Shown piece after piece: positions 18,058 through 26,817 of a stretch of 59,574 bases of DNA. Within the stretch, counting starts at the first letter, position 1, and every line of letters starts with the position of its first letter. The DNA lies in NCBI RefSeq assembly GCF_024437745.1, contig NZ_JANFNY010000028.1, positions 1 through 59,574 on the forward strand, in the 5' to 3' direction. Below the pieces are notes generated by a model that worked only from the letters and a program-made list of their open reading frames with translations, did not search any database and was not told the origin of the DNA. The stretch is from Roseomonas sp. GC11. Its GTDB lineage: Bacteria; Pseudomonadota; Alphaproteobacteria; Acetobacterales; Acetobacteraceae. Made by a program: the position numbers and the translations under genes.

Positions 18058-18124
18058 TCAGGGCCGGGACGGCGGGTGCTGCACTCGGGCCAAGGCGCTC
18101 CGGCCCAGCGGCGCAGCCCCCTGC

Positions 18125-18224
18125 CACTTGGCCGGGGGTGCTCCCCGGCCAAGTGCCGCGCCCCACCTGCCAATGCTGGAGCGGCAGCCTGAAAGAAACG
18201 CTGGAGCGGCAGCCTGAAAGAAAA
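18125..18224. repeat. 13-bp-arm palindrome and 25-bp tandem duplication
   Basis: A perfect palindrome has arms CACTTGGCCGGGG (18125-18137) and its complement (18143-18155). After it, a 25-bp unit starting GCTGGAGCGGCAGCCTG is repeated (18175-18199, 18200-18224), ending directly at the stop codon of the convergent enolase-superfamily gene (18225). Confidence 0.88.
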
Positions 18225-19355
18225 TTAAGCCTCGGCGAGGGTGCGGGCGCCGTCGCGGAGGGAGGCTTCGCTGATGCGGATGCCGAGGCCCGGGGTGGTG
18301 GGGACGACGACTTCGCCCTTCTCCTGCGGGATGCGCTCTTCCAGCACGTCCTCGGTCAGCACGTGGTGGGGCATGTAGAATTCGCAGCCCAGGGAGATGC
18401 CCGGCGTCGCGGCGATGAGCTGCGTGCCGGCGGCGAGCGCGATGCCGCCTTCCCACAGCGTGCCGCCATAGCCGGGGATGCCGGCGGTGTCGGCGATGGC
18501 CATGAGCGCCTGCGCCTTCAGCAGGCCGCCGCATTTCATCAGCTTCACGCTGATGGCGTCCGCCGCCTGCCGGCGCACCACTTCAAGAAGATCCGTGGCG
18601 TCGAAACAGCTTTCATCGGCCAGCACCGGCGTGTCCAGCGCGGTGCAGAAGGCCGCCATGGCGTCCAGGTGGCGGCGCGGCACCGGCTGTTCGATGAAGG
18701 TGGGGCGGAAGCGGTCCACATCCCGCAGCACCGTCATGGCGGCGAAGGGCTCCAGCGCCTGGTTGTAGTCCAGCCGCAGGTCGATGGCGTCGCCGAAGGC
18801 ACCGCGGATGGCCTCCAGATGCGCCATGTCCTCGGCATGGCTCTTCACGCCGGTCTTGACCTTGAAGAGGCGGTGGCCCTGCGCGACCATCTCCCGCATC
18901 CGCTCCATATCGGCGCTGAAATCGGGGTCGGCGATGGAGAAGGAGAGGGGGATGGTGTCGCGCACCCGGCCGCCGAGCAGCTCGGAGACGGGCAGGCCCG
19001 TCTGGTGGCCGAGGATGTCGAGCATCGCCATCTCGACCGCCACCTTGCTCTCCGGGTGGCCGACCAGGGCGCGGTCCATCGCCGCCATCAGGCTGCGCAG
19101 GCGGCGCACCGGCGCGCCCAGCACCAGCGGGCGCAGATAGGCGTCGAGCGCGAGGAAGGCGCCCTCCGGCGTGCCGGTGAAGACCTCCCACGGCGCCGCC
19201 TCGCCCCAGCCCACCGTGCCGTCGCTGGCGGTGAGTTCCAGCAGCACGCGGCGCACGCTGCCCCTGACCGAGCCCACACCCTGGGCGCGGGCCATTTTGA
19301 TCGGGCTTTCCACCAGGAAAACCCGCATGCGCTCGATGACCGGTCCGGTGCTCAT
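18225..19355 (-). CDS. Enolase-superfamily enzyme, muconate-cycloisomerase subgroup
   Basis: 376 residues. The barrel shows the full MLE-subgroup set: KVK at the second strand (LFKVKTG near residue 168), metal ligands in DYNQA near 199, EQPV near 224 and DES near 249, and the opposing lysine in SVKLMKCGG near 272. Two facing lysines allow 1,1-proton transfer, so racemase, epimerase or cycloisomerase activity are all possible. The gene starts 3 bp after an amino acid ABC transporter ATPase gene, which points to an amino-acid-derived or betaine substrate rather than muconate. No muconate-pathway gene is nearby. Substrate assignment is inference. Confidence 0.88.
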   Translation of the reverse strand: MSTGPVIERMRVFLVESPIKMARAQGVGSVRGSVRRVLLELTASDGTVGWGEAAPWEVFTGTPEGAFLALDAYLRPLVLGAPVRRLRSLMAAMDRALVGHPESKVAVEMAMLDILGHQTGLPVSELLGGRVRDTIPLSFSIADPDFSADMERMREMVAQGHRLFKVKTGVKSHAEDMAHLEAIRGAFGDAIDLRLDYNQALEPFAAMTVLRDVDRFRPTFIEQPVPRRHLDAMAAFCTALDTPVLADESCFDATDLLEVVRRQAADAISVKLMKCGGLLKAQALMAIADTAGIPGYGGTLWEGGIALAAGTQLIAATPGISLGCEFYMPHHVLTEDVLEERIPQEKGEVVVPTTPGLGIRISEASLRDGARTLAEA

Positions 19356-19358
19356 CCT

Positions 19359-20135
19359 TCAGCCCTCCCGCTGGCGGTGGAAATGGGCGAGGAAGGCGCG
19401 TGTCGCCTCCTCCCGCGGTGTGTCGATCACCTGCCGCGCGGGGCCGTCCTCGACGATCACGCCATCCCGCAGGAAGACGACGCGGTGCGCCACCTCACGC
19501 GCGAAGGCGATCTCATGCGTGACGGTGACCATCGTCATGCCCTCCGCGGCGAGGGACTGCATGACGGCCAGGACCTCGCCCACCAGCTCCGGGTCGAGGG
19601 CGCTGGTCGCCTCGTCGAAGAGCATGACGGCGGGTTCCATGGCGAGGGCGCGGGCGATCGCCACGCGCTGCTTCTGGCCGCCGGAGAGGCGGGCGGGGTA
19701 TTGCTCCGCCTTCTCCGCCAGGCCGACCTTGGCCAGCAGCCCGCGCGCCAGTTCCTCGGCGCGCGCGCGCGGCAGGCGGCGGACGGTCAGCGGGCCTTCC
19801 ATCACATTGGCCAGCACCGTCATGTGCGGAAAGAGATTGAACTGCTGGAACACCATGCCCGTGGCGGCGCGGAAGCGCGCCATCGCCGCCGTGCCGGGCA
19901 GGGAGAAGGCGCCGCCGAAGGCGAAGCTCTGCTCCCCCACCCGCACGCGGCCGCCATCGGGCACCACCAGCAGGTTCAGGCAGCGCAGCAGGGTGGACTT
20001 GCCCGAGCCGGAGGGGCCGATCAGCGCCACCACCTCGCCCTTCCGCACCTGCAGGTTCACGTCGCGCAGCACGGTATTGGCGCCGAAAGTCTTCCGCAGC
20101 GCGGCGACCTCGATCATCGGCTGTGTCATGGACAT
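19359..20135 (-). CDS. Polar amino acid ABC transporter ATP-binding protein
   Basis: 258 residues, GlnQ/HisP type. Walker [12 protein letters not shown] near residue 40, Q-loop [13 protein letters not shown] near 92, signature [15 protein letters not shown] near 147, Walker [15 protein letters not shown] near 168 and the H-switch VTHEI near 205. It powers uptake through the permease encoded 12 bp upstream. The enolase-superfamily gene follows at 3 bp, so all four genes form one operon on the minus strand. Confidence 0.95.
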   Translation of the reverse strand: MSMTQPMIEVAALRKTFGANTVLRDVNLQVRKGEVVALIGPSGSGKSTLLRCLNLLVVPDGGRVRVGEQSFAFGGAFSLPGTAAMARFRAATGMVFQQFNLFPHMTVLANVMEGPLTVRRLPRARAEELARGLLAKVGLAEKAEQYPARLSGGQKQRVAIARALAMEPAVMLFDEATSALDPELVGEVLAVMQSLAAEGMTMVTVTHEIAFAREVAHRVVFLRDGVIVEDGPARQVIDTPREEATRAFLAHFHRQREG

Positions 20136-20147
20136 CGCGCCTTCCCC

Positions 20148-20810
20148 TCAGTCCGACCGCGCGAGGCGGCGCTCCAGCCGGCCGACCAGCAGGGTCAGCG
20201 GGAAGAGCACGGCGAAATAGATGACGGCCACGATGGTGTAGATCTCGAGCGGCCGGTAGCTGTCATGCGCCGCCGCCTGGCCCTGGTAGAGCAGGTCCGG
20301 CACCGCCAGCACCGACACCAGCGAGGTGTTCTTGAGCTGGATGATGGACTGGTTCATCAGCGGCGGCACCATGCGCTTCAGCGCCTGCGGCAGGATGATG
20401 CGGCGCATCGACTGCGCCGGCGTCATGCCAAGCGCCAGCGCCGCCTCGCTCTGCCCCGTCTCGATCGAGGCGATGCCGCCGCGCACGATCTCGGAATAGA
20501 AGGCGCCGCCATAGAGGGCGAGGGAGAGCACGCCGGCCGTCGTCGCGCTCATCTCCACGCCGGTCAGGATCGGCATGGCATAGTAGAACCAGACGAGCTG
20601 CACCAGCACCGGCGTGCAGCGGAACACCTCGACATAGCCCTGGCTGGTCCAGCGCAGCGGCGCGAGGCGCGACAGCCGCATCAGCCCCGACAGCAGCCCG
20701 ACCGCGAGGCCGAGCGCGACGATGGCCGCGGTGAAGGCGAGCGTCACCCAGAGGCCGTTGACGAAGAGCCAGCGATAGCTCCAGACAACGGCGAAATCCC
20801 ATTGATACAT
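20148..20810 (-). CDS. Polar amino acid ABC transporter permease
   Basis: 220 residues with about five membrane segments, HisM/GlnP type. The EAA loop is EAALALGMTPAQSMRRIILP near residue 130, and the N-terminal family motif appears as GLWVTLAFTAAIVALGLAVG. Only one permease gene is present, so it probably works as a homodimer. It lies 59 bp downstream of the binding-protein gene and 12 bp upstream of the ATPase gene. Confidence 0.94.
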   Translation of the reverse strand: MYQWDFAVVWSYRWLFVNGLWVTLAFTAAIVALGLAVGLLSGLMRLSRLAPLRWTSQGYVEVFRCTPVLVQLVWFYYAMPILTGVEMSATTAGVLSLALYGGAFYSEIVRGGIASIETGQSEAALALGMTPAQSMRRIILPQALKRMVPPLMNQSIIQLKNTSLVSVLAVPDLLYQGQAAAHDSYRPLEIYTIVAVIYFAVLFPLTLLVGRLERRLARSD

Positions 20811-20869
20811 CTATGGATTCCCGGAAGCGGGCGGGGCCGGGGCACGGGCTGCGCGCCCCGGCGGCCACC

Positions 20870-21712
20870 TCAGAGCGTGACGCCCGGCGGGAAGTCGGCC
20901 TCGGAGAGGCCCACCAGCTCCATGTTCTTCAGGATGGCGCCGCGCACCGCGCCGAGGCCCTTGTTGAAGTCGATCCAGGTGTTGACGAAGTCGCGCCAGG
21001 TCTTGTCCGCCTCGCGCCGGAAGCCGGCGTTGGAGGTGGTGGCGAAGAGCGGCGTCGGCACCACGACATGGCCGACATTCGCGTTCTTCTTCGTCGCCGT
21101 CAGCGCCAGCAGCAGCACGAGGCACTGCGCATCGGCGCGGCCGGACTGCACCGCCATCGTCGCCTCGTCGGCGGTCTTGAAGCGGCTGATCTGCGCCTTG
21201 GGGCAAAGCCGCGTCACCACCTGGTCCTGCGAGGAGCCGCTGTCGACGGCGATCTTCACCGCCGGGTCGTTCAGCTCGTCCCAGGTCTTGGGGGAGAAGC
21301 CGCGCTTGGCCAGGAAGCTGAAGGCGTTGCTGAAGCAGGGGACGGAGAAATCCACCACCAGCGCGCGCTTCGGCGTCGGGTTCAGGCCAAAGAAGATATC
21401 GATCTTGTTCGACTGCAGGTCGAGCACCGAGTTGCCCCAGGTGGTCTCCGTCAGTTCCAGCTCGGCCTCCAGCTCCTCGGCCAGCATCTTCAGCAGGTCG
21501 ATGTAGAAGCCGCGCCACTGACCGGTGGCCAGGTCCTTGTGGTAATAGGGGGCGCCACCCACCACCGCGGCGCTGCGCAGCTTCTTGGTGCGGCGGATGC
21601 GGTCGAAGGTGGATTCATTGGCCGGGCCCTGGGCGAGGGCCGGGGTGGCGAGGCTCGCGCCCATCGCCAGCGCGAGGCCGGCGGCGGTGCCCATCATACG
21701 GCGAGAAACCAT
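20870..21712 (-). CDS. Amino acid ABC transporter periplasmic binding protein
   Basis: 280 residues from MVSRRMMGTAAG (21712), with a signal peptide cut near ATPALA-Q. The open frame extends to 22024 but that part overlaps the divergent promoter region. Family 3 solute-binding blocks are visible: GFYIDLLKMLAEELE, NKIDIFFGLNPTPKRALVVDFSVPC shown by its core FFGLNPTPKR, and a late GSSQDQVVTRLCP. The normal arginine of the ligand site near TxxR is not obvious, so the ligand may not be a simple alpha-amino acid. First gene of the operon leading to the enolase-superfamily enzyme. Confidence 0.9.
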   Translation of the reverse strand: MVSRRMMGTAAGLALAMGASLATPALAQGPANESTFDRIRRTKKLRSAAVVGGAPYYHKDLATGQWRGFYIDLLKMLAEELEAELELTETTWGNSVLDLQSNKIDIFFGLNPTPKRALVVDFSVPCFSNAFSFLAKRGFSPKTWDELNDPAVKIAVDSGSSQDQVVTRLCPKAQISRFKTADEATMAVQSGRADAQCLVLLLALTATKKNANVGHVVVPTPLFATTSNAGFRREADKTWRDFVNTWIDFNKGLGAVRGAILKNMELVGLSEADFPPGVTL

Positions 21713-21879
21713 GATCCTGTCTCCTGCGGCGGCCCGGGGCGTGTGCCCCCGGCCGGTGGGTGATGCTTCCCGTTCGGTTCTGGCGTGTGCCGTCGCGACG
21801 CGGCTTTTCCCCTTCATAGCCGCCCCTGGCCCCTGGCGGGAGCCCCTGGGGGGAGAGACGCCTTGTGCAAGCCGGACAA

Positions 21880-21909
21880 TTGTTAAGAGATGCTTGCAGC
21901 CTGTATCAT
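21880..21909 (+). promoter_or_regulatory. Probable sigma-70 promoter of the AzgA-like gene
   Basis: TTGTTA (21880-21885) and TATCAT (21904-21909) are separated by 18 bp, a good match to -35 and -10 elements. They lie 33 bp upstream of the proposed TTG start. The divergent ABC operon must also start within this 229-bp gap. Confidence 0.45.
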
Positions 21910-21941
21910 GCTGCATCACAGCACGCGCGGAGCATGCCCCC

Positions 21942-23231
21942 TTGGAACAATTCTTCAAGCTGGCCGAGCGCGGCACCACGCCGCGCCGGGAGGTCCTGGC
22001 CGGCCTCGCCACCTTCCTGACCATGGCCTATATCGTCGTGGTCAACCCCGGCATCATGGCCGCCGCCGGCATCGACCCGGGCGCCGCCTTCGTCGCCACC
22101 TGCCTGGCCGCGGCCATCGGCTCGGCGCTGATGGCGCTGCTGGCCAATTACCCGGTGGCGCTGGCCCCGGGCATGGGGCTGAACGCCTATTTCGCCTTCG
22201 CCGTCGTGGGCGGCATGGGCGTGCCCTGGCCGGTGGCGCTGGGCGCCGTCTTCATCTCCGGCCTGATCTTCTTCGCCGTCTCGCTGGCGGGTTTCCGCGA
22301 GTGGCTCATCAATTCCATCCCGCTCTCCCTCAAGCTCGGCATCGCCGCCGGCATCGGCTTCTTCCTGGGGCTGATCGGGCTGCGCGGCATGGGCCTCGTC
22401 GTCGCCAACCCGGCGACGCTGGTGGGGCTCGGCTCCTTCCATGAAGTCTCCACCATCCTCTCCTGCATCGGCTTCGTGCTGATCGCCGGGCTGGTGGCGC
22501 GCGGCGTCACCGGCGGCATCGTCATCGGCATCCTGGTGACGGCGCTGCTCGGCGTGCCCTTCGGCCTGACGAAGTTCAACGGCATCTTCGCCCTGCCGCC
22601 CTCCCTGGCGCCGACCTTCCTACAGATGGACATCGCCGGCGCCCTCAGCCTCGGCATCACCGGGATCGTTTTCACCTTTTTCATCGTCGACCTGCTCGAC
22701 AATGCGGGCACGCTGATCGCCACGACGCACCGCGCCGGGCTGATGAACAAGGATGGCTCCCTGCCGCGCCTCGGCCGCGCGCTGATGGCCGATTCCGGCG
22801 GCGCGATGATCGGCGCCGTGCTCGGCACCTCCACCACCGTCAGCTACATCGAAAGCGCGGCCGGCGTGCAGGCCGGCGGCCGCACCGGGCTGACGGCGCT
22901 GACCGTCGCCGGGCTCTTCCTGCTGACGCTGTTCCTGGCGCCGCTCGCCACCAGCATCCCCGGCTTCGCCACGGCGCCGGCGCTCGTGCTCGTCGCCTGC
23001 CTGATGGCCCAGGGCCTGCGCGACATCGCCTGGGAGGAACCCACCGAATACCTGCCCGCCATCGTCACGGCGCTGGCCATGCCCTTCAGCTTCTCGATCG
23101 CCACGGGCATCGGCCTCGGCTTCATCTGCTACGCGCTGGTCAAGGTGGTGGCCGGGCGCGCGGCCGAGGTGGGCGGCGCCGTCTGGGTGATCGCGGCGGC
23201 CTCGGCGGTGAAGTTCTATCTTCAGGGCTGA
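21942..23231 (+). CDS. AzgA-like NCS2 purine permease
   Basis: 429 residues from a TTG start (21942) with GGAG 9 bp upstream; longer in-frame starts would run through the promoter region and add unmatched sequence. The N-terminus EQFFKLAERGTTPRREVLAG and the next segments (LTMAYIVVVNPGIMAAAGI, ALAPGMGLNAYFAF) are diagnostic of the AzgA/PbuG guanine-hypoxanthine-adenine group. FFIVDLLDNAGTLIA and GTSTTVSYIESAAGV are the conserved transport-core blocks. About 12-14 membrane segments. It would import a purine base with protons. No purine-catabolic gene is adjacent. A strong terminator lies at 23328. Confidence 0.93.
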   Translation: MEQFFKLAERGTTPRREVLAGLATFLTMAYIVVVNPGIMAAAGIDPGAAFVATCLAAAIGSALMALLANYPVALAPGMGLNAYFAFAVVGGMGVPWPVALGAVFISGLIFFAVSLAGFREWLINSIPLSLKLGIAAGIGFFLGLIGLRGMGLVVANPATLVGLGSFHEVSTILSCIGFVLIAGLVARGVTGGIVIGILVTALLGVPFGLTKFNGIFALPPSLAPTFLQMDIAGALSLGITGIVFTFFIVDLLDNAGTLIATTHRAGLMNKDGSLPRLGRALMADSGGAMIGAVLGTSTTVSYIESAAGVQAGGRTGLTALTVAGLFLLTLFLAPLATSIPGFATAPALVLVACLMAQGLRDIAWEEPTEYLPAIVTALAMPFSFSIATGIGLGFICYALVKVVAGRAAEVGGAVWVIAAASAVKFYLQG

Positions 23232-23240
23232 AAAAGCAGC

Positions 23241-23304
23241 GTTCTTTTTTGGAAAAAAAGAACCAAAAAACTTTTTCCGGTGCAGCCTCCCGCTTGGACG
23301 GGAG
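23241..23304. repeat. AT-rich repeat element, partial form
   Basis: Module 1 of the AT-rich family (GTTC(T)6 ... (A)7GAAC, 23241-23263) is followed by CCAAAAAACTTTTT and a short GC hairpin CTCCCG/CGGGAG (23287-23304). The GC hairpin differs in sequence from module 2 at 13949 but holds the same place. Confidence 0.8.
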
Positions 23305-23327
23305 ACGGCGGCAGCCGGAAAGAAAAA

Positions 23328-23362
23328 AGCCAAGGGAGGGGACTCCCTTGGCTCTCTTTTTT
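23328..23362 (+). terminator. Intrinsic terminator after the AzgA-like gene
   Basis: 11-bp perfect stem AGCCAAGGGAG/CTCCCTTGGCT with loop GGGA, followed by CTCTTTTTT. It lies about 40 bp before the end of the convergent gene at 23404. Confidence 0.88.
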
Positions 23363-23403
23363 GCGTGTGACGGGACCGGGCGCCGGGGGTGGCGCCCGGA
23401 GGC

Positions 23404-23985
23404 TCATTCACCGGCCTCGGCCAGTTCCAGCAGGGCGGCGCCGTCGCGCCGGACCTGGGCGATGCGCGCGCCGCCACAGGCCGGATGGCCCAGGGCGCCG
23501 CTGCCAGGCTTGACCACCTGGAGCTTCGCATCGACACGGCAGACCAGCACGGCGGCATGGCCGCCCCCGTTCCACCGCCGCAGCGCCACGGCCCAGTTGC
23601 CCGCGGCGTCATAGTGCATGCGCAGATAGCGCGCCGCCCAATCCGCCGACCGCTCCGGGTCCAGCGGCCAGTCATTGCCGTTACGGGCATGCACGCGGGC
23701 ATTCACCTGCACGCATCCCGCCATCACGGAGGCCTTGGCCGGAGCCCGGGCCAGGATCGCACGCGCCTCAGCCCGGCTCTGCGGGTAGTAGGCGCGCCCA
23801 CCGATGTTCAACGCATGGGCATGAAGCCCGGACTCCGCCAGGGCAACCGCAACCAGCAGCCCCTCCGGCAGGTCGTATTTCAGTTCGGCGGTGCGCACGG
23901 CCGCCAGGCAGGCATTGCGCGGCCCGGCCTCGGCCGGACGGGTTGACACAACAGGAGCGGCGAGGACCAGCGCTCCCAGGATCAT
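23404..23985 (-). CDS. Secreted lytic-transglycosylase-like protein
   Basis: 193 residues from MILGALVLAAPVVSTRPAEA (23985), which gives a normal signal peptide and has GAAGGTGG upstream; an ATG at 24132 would add 49 Pro/Arg-rich residues before the signal. The mature part begins with a Cys and an SLT-like helix with catalytic Glu: DLPEGLLVAVALAESG. A later WALRRWNGGG-like stretch (NWAVALRRWNGGG) fits the family's substrate groove, and VQVN precedes it. Such enzymes cleave peptidoglycan between MurNAc and GlcNAc, and small secreted versions often accompany secretion systems or flagella. No such system is nearby. Confidence 0.75.
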   Translation of the reverse strand: MILGALVLAAPVVSTRPAEAGPRNACLAAVRTAELKYDLPEGLLVAVALAESGLHAHALNIGGRAYYPQSRAEARAILARAPAKASVMAGCVQVNARVHARNGNDWPLDPERSADWAARYLRMHYDAAGNWAVALRRWNGGGHAAVLVCRVDAKLQVVKPGSGALGHPACGGARIAQVRRDGAALLELAEAGE

Positions 23986-24236
23986 CCCCGACCACCTTCT
24001 TGGTGGCACCTTGCGGGGGTGTTGCAGGTTGCCTCTGTGGCGAGGCGTGAAGGCGCTCCGGGCCTCATGGCCCGGGAACGCCGCGGGGCGTGGCCGGTGC
24101 GGGGGCACTGGCCTGCTAATCGCGGACGTCATGACATTGTCGCTACCACAGCGCGGCAGGCTGACAAAAGAAAAACTCGCTGCGATTCGGCAACCAGTTG
24201 GTTCATATAGATATAAAAATGTCTTTATGAGACGCT

Positions 24237-24974
24237 TCAGGCGATCTCACGAACCAGCTTTGCGCGCAGCGCGCGGGCAAAATCTCCTCTGCCTTCCGCC
24301 ACTTGCACGAAAGCGCCGGGGCCGCCGATGACCTCGCGGGCATAGCGCTCCGCCAGGTCCGGCCGGCCGCGCAGGATGGCCAGGGCGTTGATCACCACCC
24401 CCGCCTCCACCGCCGAATCGCGCGCCAGCGGGGCGGGGCGCAGGCCGCGGAGATCCGGCCCATCGCCTGAGACGTCGATCACCTGCCGCGCCGCCTCCAC
24501 CGGGGCGGCGGCCAGCAGGGCGGCGGCGTGGTCGATGGCGTCGCCAATGGCGTTCCAGCTCTGCGGCGAGCGCGGCGCGGCCAGGAAGGCACCGGCCAGG
24601 GCCTCGGCCTCGGCCGGGCTGCCCACCACCTGCCAGGGCACCACCGTGGCCGCCCCGCCGGGGCTGCCCCATTCCACCATGGCGATGGCCACCCGGCCGA
24701 GCGCCCCGCCGCGGATCGCCGCCTGCACGGCGGGGTGGGTCACGGCCTCGGCGCAGCCCTCGCGCTGGAGGCGGAATTCCTCCGGCCCGATGCTGCCCGA
24801 GGCATCCACCGCCAGCACCAGCGCCACATCGACGGGAATGGGGGCGGGGGCGGACTGGGCGAGGGCGGGGGGCGTGGCGAGGCTGGGCAGGATCAGGCTG
24901 GGAAGGGCAAGGCGGGGCAGGGCAAGGCTGGGAAGGGCAAGGCGGGGCAAGGCGAGCAGATGGCGGCGCAACAT
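24237..24974 (-). CDS. Secreted DUF1194-type von Willebrand factor A protein
   Basis: 245 residues from MLRRHLLALPRL (24974). The signal sequence consists of a repeated LALPRLALPSL unit, encoded by a 30-bp tandem repeat, and ends near PPALA-Q. The mature part is a VWA fold with the MIDAS motif DASGSIG near residue 53 and DVSGDGPDLRG later, typical of DUF1194. Function is unknown; VWA domains mediate protein binding through a metal ion. It is divergent from the Anbu operon with 260 bp between, so the two may share a control region, but a functional link is not shown. Confidence 0.8.
   Translation of the reverse strand: MLRRHLLALPRLALPSLALPRLALPSLILPSLATPPALAQSAPAPIPVDVALVLAVDASGSIGPEEFRLQREGCAEAVTHPAVQAAIRGGALGRVAIAMVEWGSPGGAATVVPWQVVGSPAEAEALAGAFLAAPRSPQSWNAIGDAIDHAAALLAAAPVEAARQVIDVSGDGPDLRGLRPAPLARDSAVEAGVVINALAILRGRPDLAERYAREVIGGPGAFVQVAEGRGDFARALRAKLVREIA
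24896..24955. repeat. 30-bp tandem repeat in the signal-peptide codons of the VWA gene
   Basis: A unit starting GGCTGGGAAGGGCAAGGCGG is present twice (24896-24925, 24926-24955) with about three mismatches and is flanked by partial copies. Read on the minus strand it encodes alternating LALPRLALPSL. The length is a multiple of three. Confidence 0.85.
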
Positions 24975-25234
24975 CCTGTCGCTCCCTGTCGGTGGGGGAG
25001 CGAATCGTCCACGCCCGGCGGGGGGGCGGTCAAGCCCGAAGGGCGGAACGCCCCTCTGGCGGGCAATGCTGCCCTGGGCTTGGGCACAAGGGTGGGGCTT
25101 GTGTCGCAATCCGGCACGAAGCCGCGGCTTGGTGGCTTGCGCGAAGGGGCAATGCCTTGCTCAATTCCTAACGTGCCGGTCCGGCCCGGCGCTTGCGGGA
25201 CCAGGACCCACCGCGCCGACCGGCACGCCGCGCA

Positions 25235-26812
25235 ATGACCAAGGACGCCGGAAACAACGTGGCCGAACGCCCTGCCTCTGCTTTCGACGAGATGCGTGCC
25301 GATGGCGGCATCCGTCCCCCCTATGCCGAAATGGCCCGCTTCCTGGAAGCCACGGGTCAGGCTGCCCTGGACCAGAAGCGCCGCGAGGCGGAAGTGCTGT
25401 TCCGGCGCATCGGCGTCACCTTCGCCGTCTATACCGAGGGTGGTGACCCGGAACGGCTGATCCCCTTCGATGTCATCCCGCGCATCCTCTCGCGCGAGGA
25501 ATGGGAGCGCCTGTCGAAGGGGCTGGAACAGCGCGTGCGCGCGCTGAACGCCTTCCTGGCCGATGTCTATGGCCCGAAGGAGATCCTCAAGGCCGGCCGC
25601 ATCCCCGCCGAACTGGTGCTGGAGAATGAGGGCTACCTGAAGCAGATGGAGGGCTTCACCCCGCCGGGCGGGGTCTATACCGTCATCTCCGGCATCGACC
25701 TCGTGCGCACCGGGCCGGATGAATTCTATGTGCTGGAAGACAATTGCCGCACACCCTCCGGCGTTTCCTACATGCTGGAGAACCGCGAGGCGATGCTGCG
25801 CCTCTTCCCCGATCTCTTCACCGCGCACCGCATCGCCCCGGTCAACCACTACCCGGAGGAATTGCTGGAGACGCTGAAGAGCATTGCCCCCGCCACCTGC
25901 CAGGGTGACCCGAAGGTGGTGGTGCTGACCCCCGGCCCCTACAACAGCGCCTATTACGAGCATTCCTTCCTCGCCGACGAAATGGGCGTGGAGCTGGTGG
26001 AGGGCGCGGACCTCTTCGTGCGCGACCATGTGGTCTATATGCGCACCACCGCCGGGCCGCAGCGCGTCGATGTCATCTACCGTCGCATCGATGACGACTT
26101 CCTCGACCCCGAGGCCTTCCGCCCTGACAGCGTGCTGGGCGTGCCGGGCCTGATGGCGGCCTACAAGGCCGGCAATGTCGCCCTGGCCAATGCGCCGGGC
26201 GCCGGCATCGCCGATGACAAGGCGGTCTATCCCTTCGTGCCCGAGATGGTGCGCTTCTACCTGGGCGAGGAGCCGATCCTCTCCAACGTGCCCACCTTCA
26301 TGTGCGAGCGCGAGGCGGATCGCGACTACGTCCTGGCCAATCTGGACAAGCTGGTGGTGAAGCTGGCGCGCGGCTCGGGCGGCTATGGCATGCTCGTCGG
26401 CCCGCACGCGACGCAGGAGCAGCGCGCCGATTTCGCCGCCCGCATCCAGGCCCGGCCCGGCGACTATATCGCGCAGCCGACGCTCGCCCTCTCCACCGTG
26501 CCGACGCTGTGCGAAAGCGGCATCGGCCCGCGCCATGTCGACCTGCGGCCCTTCGTGCTGTTCGGCAAGAGCGTGCGCATGGTCCCGGGCGGGCTGACGC
26601 GCGTGGCGCTGCGCGAGGGCTCGCTGGTGGTCAATTCCAGCCAGGGCGGCGGCACCAAGGACACCTGGGTGCTCGACGACGCGCCGCGCTGCCTCCAGGG
26701 CGCGGCCGCCCGCGGGAAGTCCTCCCAGACGCAGACGCAGACACAGACACAGACACAGACCCAGCCGGCCGGCGCCGTGCCCGGCCCCCTGCCCGGCCCC
26801 GGGGAGAACTGA
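25235..26812 (+). CDS. Circularly permuted ATP-grasp protein (COG2308 type) of the Anbu operon
   Basis: 525 residues. Blocks typical of the circularly permuted ATP-grasp family include NAFLADVYGPKEILKAGRIP, GIDLVRTGPDEFYVLEDN (metal-binding acidic residues), RTPSGVSYMLENR and VVKLARGSGGYGML. The C-terminal catalytic part ends in VNSSQGGGTKDTWVL. These enzymes are predicted to ligate peptides or amino acids. The gene is followed at 5 bp by an alpha-E gene and then Anbu, the recognised Anbu cluster. A QT-rich tail (residues about 498-510) encoded by hexamer repeats extends beyond the usual family end. Confidence 0.9.
   Translation: MTKDAGNNVAERPASAFDEMRADGGIRPPYAEMARFLEATGQAALDQKRREAEVLFRRIGVTFAVYTEGGDPERLIPFDVIPRILSREEWERLSKGLEQRVRALNAFLADVYGPKEILKAGRIPAELVLENEGYLKQMEGFTPPGGVYTVISGIDLVRTGPDEFYVLEDNCRTPSGVSYMLENREAMLRLFPDLFTAHRIAPVNHYPEELLETLKSIAPATCQGDPKVVVLTPGPYNSAYYEHSFLADEMGVELVEGADLFVRDHVVYMRTTAGPQRVDVIYRRIDDDFLDPEAFRPDSVLGVPGLMAAYKAGNVALANAPGAGIADDKAVYPFVPEMVRFYLGEEPILSNVPTFMCEREADRDYVLANLDKLVVKLARGSGGYGMLVGPHATQEQRADFAARIQARPGDYIAQPTLALSTVPTLCESGIGPRHVDLRPFVLFGKSVRMVPGGLTRVALREGSLVVNSSQGGGTKDTWVLDDAPRCLQGAAARGKSSQTQTQTQTQTQTQPAGAVPGPLPGPGEN
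26726..26761. repeat. Six hexamer repeats encoding a QT tract
   Basis: CAGACG/CAGACA/CAGACC hexamers, six in a row, in codon phase, encode (QT)6 plus Q. Expansion or contraction would not shift the frame. Position is the C-terminal tail of the ATP-grasp protein. Confidence 0.95.
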
Positions 26813-26817
26813 AAAAA

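Noticed and set aside
18138-21506. 1122-codon open frame on the plus strand
   Set aside because: It lies opposite four well-supported genes (enolase enzyme and ABC transporter). Composition is that of an antisense shadow.
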